Below are positions 1 through 4,706 of a DNA stretch of 5,272 nucleotides, piece by piece. Source of the stretch: Spirochaetales bacterium. Its GTDB lineage: Bacteria; Spirochaetota; Spirochaetia; Sphaerochaetales; Sphaerochaetaceae. The notes under the pieces are model-generated. The model was given only the letters and a program-made list of their open reading frames with translations, ran no database searches and was not told the DNA's origin. Position numbers and translations under genes: made by a program. How positions within the stretch are numbered: position 1 is the stretch's first letter; the number at the start of each line of letters is the position of its first letter. Where the stretch lies: contig JAQYFM010000026.1 of the NCBI GenBank assembly GCA_028723145.1, forward strand, positions 1 to 5,272, written 5' to 3'.

Positions 1-1
1 A

Positions 2-1012
2 TCTTTTGATTACTTAAACTACGATATTAAAAAAATAAAAGAAATTGCTTTAAAAAATCATGAAGAAGTTTATTTAAAGGATAAAAGAGTAATTGATGGT
101 TCAACTTGCTCTGTAGCATATGGGAAATCAATTCGCTATTATGCTTCTTCAAATGCTTTAGAGTTATTTGACAGCAATGATGATGCTTATGTTATGGCAA
201 ACTGTAAGGTAAGTGATGGCGTTGATATTCAAAATGCATATTCTATTAAAGAAGGTTTAATTGATAATGTTAATCTTACTGATGGTGTTGATAAAGCAAT
301 ATCACAGCTTTCACCAAAGAAGATTAATTCAGGAACATATAATGTTGTGTTTAATCAAGATTGCATGCAGCAAATACTCGATACCTTCTTTTCAGTTTTC
401 ACTGGAAAGAGTAGTTACTATGGTTTAACACGCTATAAAGATAGAGAAGGAGAGAAGGTTGCTTCTGAAAAAGTAACAATAATTGATGATCCTCTTTATC
501 CTGAATATAGAGTGCGTTCAACTTTTGATGGTGATGGATATCCTTGTGAAAAGAAAAGAGTAATAGAAAATGGAGTATTAAATACACTCTTATATAACCT
601 TGAATATGGTATAAAGTGTAATAAAAAATCTACAGGAAATGGATTTAGAAGTGCAATAAATGGATCAGCTGGAATCACTAGCTACTCTTTCTATATAAAA
701 CCAGGTGAAAACACATTAGAAGATTTATTTAAATCATCTGAGGGTGGAATTTACATTACTCAAATGAAAGGTTTTCATGCAGGCGCAAACTCTATTAGTG
801 GTGATTTCTCTATTGAAAGTGCCGGTTTTATTATTAAAGATGGTAAGGCAGAAGAAGCAATTAATGAATTTACCGTTAGTGGAAACTTTTATTCATTACT
901 TGAAAATGTATTACTTGTTGCAAATGATTTAGAGTTTGATGTAACACTTTCTTCTCAGAGAATGGGTTCTCCATCTGTTTTAGTAAAGGATTTATCTATT
1001 TCAGGAAAATAA
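2..1012 (+). CDS. pmbA: TldE/PmbA-family protein, 5' end cut off by the window
   Basis: The frame is open from base 2 to the TAA ending at 1012, giving 336 residues. The family is usually about 440 residues, so roughly the first 100 are missing. The ATG at 194 is internal, because family-like sequence (RYYASSNALELFDSNDDAY) runs upstream of it. Hallmarks seen in order are: IIDDPLYP followed by FDGDGYP and VIENGVLNTLLYN; the STGNGFR segment; then GFHAGANSISGDFSIESAG, and NDLEF plus SPSVLVKDLSISG at the C-terminus. No HExxxH zinc motif is present, which fits TldE/PmbA (the non-metal-binding partner) rather than TldD. The known role of the family is the cytoplasmic TldD/TldE heterodimeric peptidase, which degrades unfolded peptides and in some bacteria removes leaders from modified peptides. 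A lipoprotein gene begins one base after the stop, suggesting one transcript. I am sure of the family; the substrate here is unknown. Confidence 0.93.
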   Translation, partial: SFDYLNYDIKKIKEIALKNHEEVYLKDKRVIDGSTCSVAYGKSIRYYASSNALELFDSNDDAYVMANCKVSDGVDIQNAYSIKEGLIDNVNLTDGVDKAISQLSPKKINSGTYNVVFNQDCMQQILDTFFSVFTGKSSYYGLTRYKDREGEKVASEKVTIIDDPLYPEYRVRSTFDGDGYPCEKKRVIENGVLNTLLYNLEYGIKCNKKSTGNGFRSAINGSAGITSYSFYIKPGENTLEDLFKSSEGGIYITQMKGFHAGANSISGDFSIESAGFIIKDGKAEEAINEFTVSGNFYSLLENVLLVANDLEFDVTLSSQRMGSPSVLVKDLSISGK

Positions 1013-1013
1013 T

Positions 1014-1487
1014 ATGAAGATTTTTATTTTATTGTTATTAATCATTCTTTCTTCTTGTAATACTACAAAAGAAATTAACAATTCTAATTTTGTTATGATT
1101 GCTAATCCTTTTGTCGATTGTGCATCTCTAAAGGAAGCTGAGGAACTAGCTAGTTTTTCAATTTCACTTCCAAAGGAGTTAAATAACAAGGATTTAATTT
1201 ATCGTGTTTTAAATACAGGCGATAAAATGATAGAAATTATTCAGTTATCTGATAATGAAAAAATAACAATAAGGAAATCAAAAAGCACTGAAGATATTAG
1301 TGGTGTTTATAAAAGTTTTGATGTAGTAAAGAAAATTATTGTTGGTGATAAAGAAGTATTAATCAAAGGGGAAAAGGATATTTTTGAAGTAGCTGTGTGG
1401 ATTAATAATGGTTTTTCTTATTCAATCTCAAGTAATGATGGATTTCCTCTAAATGAGCTTCAGGCATTAATAAAGCAAATAAAATAG
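1014..1487 (+). CDS. Small predicted lipoprotein, conserved-hypothetical type
   Basis: 157 residues. The start at 1014 lies one base after the tldE stop and is preceded by AGGA (1003-1006) at 7 nt spacing, inside the end of tldE, so translation is probably coupled. The N-terminus is a classic lipoprotein signal: MK, a run of Ile/Leu/Phe, then lipobox LSSC with the lipidated cysteine at residue 15. After a short polar linker the mature part starts around MIANPFVDCASLKEAEELASF and alternates short hydrophobic strands with polar turns, ending in an amphipathic helix (LNELQALIKQIK). The pattern of an NPF-DC-SL-EA-LA-F opening, a middle KITIRK, and a late AVWINNGFSYSIS strand resembles DUF4367-like secreted or lipoprotein domains of unknown function. 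I infer that family from memory of the pattern and have not searched it. It probably sits at the outer face of a membrane. No catalytic residues are evident. Confidence 0.85.
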   Translation: MKIFILLLLIILSSCNTTKEINNSNFVMIANPFVDCASLKEAEELASFSISLPKELNNKDLIYRVLNTGDKMIEIIQLSDNEKITIRKSKSTEDISGVYKSFDVVKKIIVGDKEVLIKGEKDIFEVAVWINNGFSYSISSNDGFPLNELQALIKQIK

Positions 1488-1488
1488 G

Positions 1489-1509
1489 CAAAAAGTTTGT
1501 TTTTTGTTT
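1489..1509 (+). terminator. Weak terminator-like hairpin after the lipoprotein gene
   Basis: CAAAAA (1489-1494) can pair with TTTTTG (1501-1506) over a 6-nt loop, two bases after the stop codon, followed by TTT. The stem holds a single G-C pair, so it is weak. It is the only candidate end signal for the tldE-lipoprotein transcript before the next promoter. Confidence 0.3.
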
Positions 1510-1589
1510 GAACAATCTTATATAAAATAAAAAGTTATGAAGAATATGTAAATTTTTTTAATTTGTATACATTTTTATTAAATTGTATC

Positions 1590-1618
1590 TAGACAATATT
1601 AAATAAATTTATTATATC
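1590..1618 (+). promoter_or_regulatory. Candidate sigma-70 promoter of the 51-codon gene
   Basis: TAGACA (1590-1595) and TATATC (1613-1618) are spaced by 17 nt, so transcription would start near 1625 and leave a leader of about 114 nt before the ATG at 1739. The region is very A+T-rich, so chance matches are common. The terminator closing the same small unit makes this more believable. Confidence 0.45.
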
Positions 1619-1645
1619 GAGATTATCAAAGAAAAGGAAAGTGTC

Positions 1646-1716
1646 ATAAGAGTTTAAATCTTATAGCGCGCAAAAGATTTGAACTACTCGTTTTGACTTA
1701 TAGCATTTTGCTATAA
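1646..1716 (+). promoter_or_regulatory. Structured leader with competing hairpins ahead of the 51-codon gene
   Basis: Three stems are visible. Stem 1 is ATAAGA (1646-1651) with TCTTAT (1659-1664). Stem 2 is a 12-bp helix, AGTTTAAATCTT (1651-1662) with AAGATTTGAACT (1674-1685), with one G-U pair and an 11-nt loop containing GCGCGC. Stems 1 and 2 share bases and cannot form together. Stem 3 is TTATAGC (1698-1704) with GCTATAA (1710-1716), a 7-bp stem with an ATTTT loop lying 10 nt before the Shine-Dalgarno. No long T-run follows stem 2, so it is not a plain terminator. A role in controlling translation or RNA stability is inference. It matches no riboswitch class I recognise. Confidence 0.5.
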
Positions 1717-1738
1717 AAATAATTATAGGAGAAAAACT

Positions 1739-1894
1739 ATGGGAAAAACACTTTTAGATATTCTCGTTAATGCAGGAGAAGCTTATCTATCAATGGTTGG
1801 TAGTAAGTATGATAGCTATCCTTATTCTTATGAAACACATAAGCATGAGTTTGATGATAATACTCCTTCTTCTACTAATAGAGATGCAAGCTAA
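1739..1894 (+). CDS. Small protein of 51 residues, unknown function
   Basis: The ATG at 1739 follows AGGAGA (1727-1732) at 6 nt, and the frame runs to TAA at 1892-1894. The N-terminal half (GKTLLDILVNAGEAYLSMVG, residues 2-21) could form an amphipathic helix. The C-terminal half is polar and rich in Tyr, Ser, His and Asp: SKYDSYPYSYETHKHEFDD followed by a Ser/Thr/Asn tail. There is no cysteine, lipobox or full transmembrane span. The support for a real gene is contextual: a candidate promoter, a folded leader, a good ribosome binding site and a strong terminator starting 32 nt after the stop. I do not recognise the protein. It could be a regulatory small protein, an exported peptide or a peptide precursor; nothing in the window decides between these. 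Confidence 0.65.
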   Translation: MGKTLLDILVNAGEAYLSMVGSKYDSYPYSYETHKHEFDDNTPSSTNRDAS

Positions 1895-1925
1895 GAATTA
1901 AAAATTAAATAGAGGTAATAAAATG

Positions 1926-1966
1926 GGATTCTAGAATTAATAGTTTTAGAATCCTGTTTTATATTT
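1926..1966 (+). terminator. Rho-independent terminator of the 51-codon gene
   Basis: Bases 1926-1937 pair with 1943-1954 in a 12-bp stem (eight Watson-Crick pairs GGATTCTA/TAGAATCC, then G-U, A-U, A-U, U-G) with a 5-nt loop. It is followed by the T-rich tail TGTTTTATATTT. It lies 32 nt after the stop of the small ORF and is the clearest terminator in the window. Confidence 0.8.
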
Positions 1967-2320
1967 CGACTTTATTGAGAAGTTTCACATTAAGATTTGA
2001 ACGTGCTTGAAGAATTTTAAATATGAGTAGGTATTATTAATAAAAGAAATTTTTACTTTAAACTAACATCCACAGGTTGTATTCAACTAATGGGGGCAAA
2101 ACATACACAGGACAAAAGAAAATGTTTAATTCTTTATGATGATATTATCGATTAATAATTCTAATATTTATGTAAAGCTTTGGTAATAACAATAAGATTT
2201 ATAACCTTATGAGTTGATATCTTACCTCTAGTTACCAAAAACTAAATTATACCTGCTAATATTCTGCTTTTTGAAAGTAAAATTGAATAATAGTAATTAC
2301 TTTTTGATAATGTTTAACAT
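1967..2320. other. AT-rich intergenic stretch without a supported gene
   Basis: No ORF on either strand combines a start, a ribosome binding site and a reasonable length. A less A+T-rich patch near 2068-2120 keeps an open frame of about 36 codons ending at 2155 (including TGCIQLMGAKHTQDKRK), but its only ATG (2090) would give 21 residues and has no good Shine-Dalgarno. It may be a decayed coding fragment. An 8-bp inverted repeat, TTTGGTAA (2179-2186) and TTACCAAA (2232-2239), encloses a smaller ATAAG/CTTAT stem (2192-2196 with 2206-2210). I see no insertion sequence ends, CRISPR or tRNA here. Confidence 0.6.
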
Positions 2321-2349
2321 TAGATTTTGTCTAGAAACTGTACTATAAT
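2321..2349 (+). promoter_or_regulatory. Candidate promoter of the decarboxylase-family gene
   Basis: A consensus -10 box TATAAT (2344-2349) sits 17 nt after a weak -35-like TAGATT (2321-2326). Transcription would begin near 2356, giving a leader of about 90 nt. That leader contains the terminator-like hairpin at 2381-2411. Confidence 0.55.
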
Positions 2350-2380
2350 GGAACTGATTTATTAAACTACAAAATAATTA

Positions 2381-2411
2381 GAAATGATTCATGGAGAATT
2401 ATTTCTTTTTT
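2381..2411 (+). terminator. Terminator-like hairpin in the leader of the decarboxylase-family gene (possible attenuator)
   Basis: GAAATGATTC (2381-2390) pairs with GAATTATTTC (2396-2405), ten pairs with one G-U and a 5-nt ATGGA loop, directly followed by six T (2406-2411). It lies between the TATAAT box and the gene start. Two alternative pairings would break it: AAATAATT (2372-2379) with AATTATTT (2397-2404), and ATGATT (2384-2389) with AATCAT (2412-2417). It could be an attenuator or simply the end of upstream read-through transcripts. The stem is A+T-rich, so its strength is uncertain. Confidence 0.5.
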
Positions 2412-2446
2412 AATCATAACTGTAAAAAATTTGGAGGCCAACTTCA

Positions 2447-3805
2447 ATGAAGCTTTGTAAATATCTTGCCTATTCGGTTTGTGTGCTGCTGGTGTTTACC
2501 GCCTGCGTTACTCCTGCAAAATCAATACAATCAACTTTCGTAAATGAGTCTGTAGTGCAAAACTTCAGCGAGACTACATCACAAAAAGAAAGAGAAGATG
2601 TAGTACAAAATAATTTAGAGCAGATGAGTGTCCATGCACCTATGACAATGGAGCTTAAGTCAATGCTGGATGTAGATCCAGAGCTGATGGCTTTAATGGT
2701 AAAATCTCTAAATGCAGCCGCTCAGATAAATCCTGACCTAGATACCAACCCCGCACAGTCTATTGATCAGTTATACAGTTTTTTAGACTGGGCAGCCTTC
2801 TGTATGCCTTGGAATGTTTTGAAAGATGGAAAATATCCTTCACTCTATGATCACATCGACCAATCTGTTGATTATTTCTGGTTTTTGGTTGACCAGCCAT
2901 TGGAAGAGCTAGAGGGACTGGGCTACTACTATCCTTCTCTGCAATATCACGAGCCGATTTCTAGTTGGTGCAAGACCTATGCTGAAAGCTGGGGTAGCTA
3001 TCTTTCTAAACCTGAAAGCTGGTCAGAGGAATATCTGAATATTTTCCAGCATGACGACAGCTTCGGATTGAATAACGGATGGTATGAGGATCCAAGCAAT
3101 TGGAATTCTTTCAATGATTTCTTTGCCCGCAGATTGTCTGAACCTTCTGTACGTCCTATCGCAGAGTGCGCACTTGTTGCTCCTGCCGATTCAAAGCCTC
3201 AAGGTGTATGGCAGATAGATGAGAACGGCGATTTGGTTCAGCATGAAGGTGTAGCTATCAAATCCGCTAATTTTACTTCGATTAGTCAGTTAATCGGCGA
3301 GGATAGTGCATATGCGGATTCTTTCGCAAACGGTACTCTTACCCATACCTTCCTTGATGTAAATGATTACCATCGTTACCATTTTCCTATAGACGGAACT
3401 ATACTAGAAGTTCGCAAGATTCCAGGCACAAATGCTGCAGGCGGAGTGACTGTGTGGGATAACGATTCAAAACGCTATGTGCTGGAAGATACTATTCCTG
3501 GATGGCAGATGATTGAGACTCGTGACTGCGTGATTTTGGACACTGAATACGGCCTAGTCGCTATTCTTCCTATAGGGATGTCTCAAATATGCTCCTGCAA
3601 CTGGGAAGACACTGTGAAAGTAGGCGCCAAAGTAAAACGCGGTGATCCAATGGGATATTTCTTGTTTGGCGGAAGCGATATAGTAATGATCTTCCAAGAT
3701 AAGGTGGATTTCAAACTGTTGGTAAATGAAGACAAAAAGGGTGGACTTCAGCATGTCCTAATGGGTGAGGCCTATGCAGATCTTACTTTGTCATCAGCAA
3801 AGTAG
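2447..3805 (+). CDS. Phosphatidylserine-decarboxylase-family lipoprotein
   Basis: 452 residues; the ATG at 2447 follows GGAGG (2433-2437) at 9 nt. Residues 1-20 form a lipoprotein-type signal ending FTAC (Cys20; Phe at -3 makes the lipobox loose), followed by a polar Ser/Thr/Gln/Asn-rich linker to about residue 60. An N-terminal region rich in Trp, Tyr and Phe (about 100-220) precedes SFNDFFARRLSEPSVRPI and the pyruvoyl-enzyme core. In the core I see APADS (Asp248), NDYHRYHFPIDG (His309, His312) and FLFGGSD (Ser410). By family knowledge these are the Asp-His-Ser self-cleavage set and the GGS/LGST site, where Ser410 becomes the pyruvoyl group. Cleavage would give an alpha chain of about 43 residues. 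The layout with an N-terminal PSDC-like region resembles the soluble PSD-related decarboxylases that include the fungal tryptophan decarboxylase PsiD, so the substrate may be phosphatidylserine or a free amino acid. The gene is visibly richer in G+C than its neighbours, which suggests transfer. Confidence 0.82.
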   Translation: MKLCKYLAYSVCVLLVFTACVTPAKSIQSTFVNESVVQNFSETTSQKEREDVVQNNLEQMSVHAPMTMELKSMLDVDPELMALMVKSLNAAAQINPDLDTNPAQSIDQLYSFLDWAAFCMPWNVLKDGKYPSLYDHIDQSVDYFWFLVDQPLEELEGLGYYYPSLQYHEPISSWCKTYAESWGSYLSKPESWSEEYLNIFQHDDSFGLNNGWYEDPSNWNSFNDFFARRLSEPSVRPIAECALVAPADSKPQGVWQIDENGDLVQHEGVAIKSANFTSISQLIGEDSAYADSFANGTLTHTFLDVNDYHRYHFPIDGTILEVRKIPGTNAAGGVTVWDNDSKRYVLEDTIPGWQMIETRDCVILDTEYGLVAILPIGMSQICSCNWEDTVKVGAKVKRGDPMGYFLFGGSDIVMIFQDKVDFKLLVNEDKKGGLQHVLMGEAYADLTLSSAK

Positions 3806-4150
3806 CCATATTACAAAGTCTGTTTCAGCCATGCAAGAAACCCCTTATGAACTAAATCTTTCTGAGTTCACACCCAAACTTTTTAACTGACGTTGTTGTA
3901 CTGGTGCTCATTTTACAAAATAATGAAACAAATGCGTAATCAGAATTAAAAATCGTGAAATAGGAAAGAGTAGAATCATATCTTTACATTTTGAAAAACA
4001 TAATATATTCTCCTTTTTAGGATATTAAGCGGGAATCTTCTGTAATTTAATTGCCGAGATGAAAGAGCAAAATACCATTTGATAAAATGGATATATATGA
4101 TAAATTATGACTAAATATGAAGCCAATTAAGACTCCATATGTAGTAAAAG
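3806..4150. other. Intergenic stretch with a possible decayed minus-strand gene start
   Basis: There is no intact gene. On the minus strand an AAAAAGGAG ribosome binding site sits 8 nt before an ATG (4001-3999), but the frame stops after five codons (MFFKM). After that stop the same frame stays open for 43 more codons (including FCKMSTSTTTSVKKFGCELR) down to a TAG near 3853, so this may be the relic of a short gene or a dispersed repeat. A 6-bp hairpin CCATTT-GATA-AAATGG lies at 4075-4090. No clear terminator follows the upstream gene; ACTTTG/CAAAGT (3785-3803) straddles its stop but has no T-run. Confidence 0.5.
4044..4058 (+). repeat. Distant copy of the tRNA-proximal repeat
   Basis: AATTTAATTGCCGAG matches AATTCACTTGCCGAG at 4214-4228 in 13 of 15 positions, and the last 8 bases (TTGCCGAG, 4051-4058 and 4221-4228) are identical. 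The two 8-mers bound a 162-bp segment, which is compatible with a target duplication around a small insertion, though no convincing terminal inverted repeats are visible. Confidence 0.45.
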
Positions 4151-4225
4151 CCGTTTAAAAAGCGGTAGCGGTGTCATGGATGCACCCGTGGCTAAACTCC
4201 ACGATGCTTTGGCAATTCACTTGCC
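4151..4225 (+). ncRNA. Run of four short hairpins just upstream of tRNA-Thr, unknown RNA or repeat
   Basis: This patch is markedly more G+C-rich than its surroundings. Hairpins in order are: CCGTTT/AAGCGG (4151-4165, AAA loop, one G-U); GGTGT/GCACC (4170-4186, 7-nt loop, one G-U); CGTGG/CCACG (4187-4203, 7-nt loop CTAAACT), which abuts the previous stem without a gap; and GGCAA/TTGCC (4211-4225, 5-nt loop). The two 7-nt loops recall tRNA arms, but no acceptor stem or T-loop (TTCRANY) can be assembled, so it is not a tRNA. It could be a small structured RNA, a palindromic repeat or a processed leader of the tRNA transcript. Confidence 0.35.
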
Positions 4226-4242
4226 GAGTAATTCACTTGCCG
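4214..4242 (+). repeat. Tandem 13-bp direct repeat running into the tRNA 5' end
   Basis: AATTCACTTGCCG occurs at 4214-4226 and 4230-4242, exact copies with a 16-bp period. The second copy supplies the first four bases (GCCG) of the tRNA acceptor stem, so the duplication reaches into the tRNA gene. This is compatible with slippage or with a duplication left by recombination at the tRNA. Confidence 0.75.
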
Positions 4243-4310
4243 GTGTAGCTCAGGGGTAGAGCACTTCCCTCGTAATGAAGTGGTCATGGGTTCGATTCCC
4301 ATCTTCGGCT
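4239..4310 (+). tRNA. tRNA-Thr (anticodon CGU), with two stem mismatches
   Basis: A 72-nt cloverleaf folds as follows: acceptor GCCGGTG (4239-4245) with CTTCGGC (4303-4309); D-stem GCTC/GAGC; anticodon arm CTTCC-CTCGTAA-TGAAG (4264-4280) with CGT at 4271-4273, which reads ACG (Thr); variable loop TGGTC; T-arm ATGGG-TTCGATT-CCCAT (4286-4302); and discriminator T with no encoded CCA. The D and T arms are perfect. Two positions do not pair: 6-67 (U-U) in the acceptor and 31-39 (C-U) next to the anticodon loop, and 5-68 is G-U. It is recognisably a Thr tRNA but may be weakened or decaying. A T-rich stretch (4320-4333) follows and could end the transcript. Confidence 0.85.
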
Positions 4311-4414
4311 ATACCTATCTTTTTGTAATTTTTGTCGATTTACAAATTAAGATGAAATAGGACACTGTTTTTATTCAATTTTCTGTATATTCCTTAATGA
4401 AGAAAGAACCTAAA

Positions 4415-4443
4415 TTTACACTTTAGTATATTTTTATTATACT
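4415..4443 (+). promoter_or_regulatory. Sigma-70 promoter for the acidic protein and tsaD
   Basis: TTTACA (4415-4420) and TATACT (4438-4443) are separated by exactly 17 nt, each one mismatch from consensus. Transcription would start near 4450, about 20 nt before the ATG at 4470, leaving just enough leader for the AGGAGG ribosome binding site. This is the best promoter in the window. Confidence 0.75.
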
Positions 4444-4469
4444 TACATGAAAAATACAGGAGGAACTCA

Positions 4470-4706
4470 ATGGACGATAAAGAACGTGGTCTAGTTATTC
4501 CAGGAAGACCAATCTCTGAAGAGATGATTTTATCAATACCAGTGAGATATGTTCCTGAGCCATCAGTTGTGGTTGGTGAAACTGTTTGTGAAAATGTAGC
4601 TAATTTTATTAATGAAATGATTCCTATAGAGTTAATGGATTACTATTTCGATGCAGTTAATAACTTAGCTGGTGAAGAAGACTATGTCTTCGAGGATGAA
4701 TTATGA
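4470..4706 (+). CDS. Acidic 78-residue protein of unknown function, coupled to tsaD
   Basis: The ATG at 4470 follows AGGAGG (4458-4463) at 6 nt, a strong Shine-Dalgarno, and a near-consensus promoter lies just upstream. The last codons overlap the tsaD start by 4 bases (ATGA at 4703-4706), so tsaD translation probably depends on ribosomes finishing this gene. The protein has 18 Asp/Glu against 4 Lys/Arg by my count. It has a Pro-containing, probably extended first half (GLVIPGRPISEEM, then IPVRYVPEPSVVV), a likely helix (about residues 38-67) and an acidic tail GEEDYVFEDEL. There is no signal peptide, membrane segment or known motif, and one cysteine (Cys40). I do not recognise the family. 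Its position suggests a cytoplasmic protein made together with TsaD, but a role in t6A synthesis is only inference; it does not look like TsaB, TsaC or TsaE. Confidence 0.8.
   Translation: MDDKERGLVIPGRPISEEMILSIPVRYVPEPSVVVGETVCENVANFINEMIPIELMDYYFDAVNNLAGEEDYVFEDEL

Noticed and set aside
399..678. Two overlapping minus-strand open frames of about 60 codons inside tldE
   Set aside because: They lie opposite a clear TldE/PmbA coding sequence, have low-complexity translations and no ribosome binding sites; they are shadows.
1001..1189. Minus-strand open frame of 62 codons over the start of the lipoprotein gene
   Set aside because: It lies opposite a well-supported lipoprotein gene and spans the tldE stop; it has no family features.
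1912..1934. GAGG plus ATG-GGA-TTC-TAG, a three-codon mini-ORF
   Set aside because: The start and codons are part of the terminator stem; a three-residue product with no downstream gene has no support.
2090..2155. ATG-started frame of 21 residues in the intergenic stretch
   Set aside because: It has no Shine-Dalgarno and no promoter or terminator of its own; it is better described as a possible decayed fragment.
3554..3754. Minus-strand open frame of 66 codons inside the decarboxylase gene
   Set aside because: It overlaps the catalytic core of a recognised family on the other strand.
3785..3803. ACTTTG/CAAAGT hairpin over the stop of the decarboxylase gene as a terminator
   Set aside because: The 6-bp stem is not followed by a T-run and overlaps the last codons.
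4151..4226. A second tRNA upstream of tRNA-Thr
   Set aside because: Two arms have 7-nt loops, but no acceptor stem closes and there is no TTCRANY T-loop.
4214..4242. CRISPR-like repeat
   Set aside because: There are only two 13-bp copies with a 3-nt gap, and no spacers or cas genes.
4322..4346. TTTGTAA/TTACAAA stem after the tRNA as a terminator
   Set aside because: On the + strand no T-run follows the 3' arm; the T-rich stretch lies in the 5' arm and loop instead.
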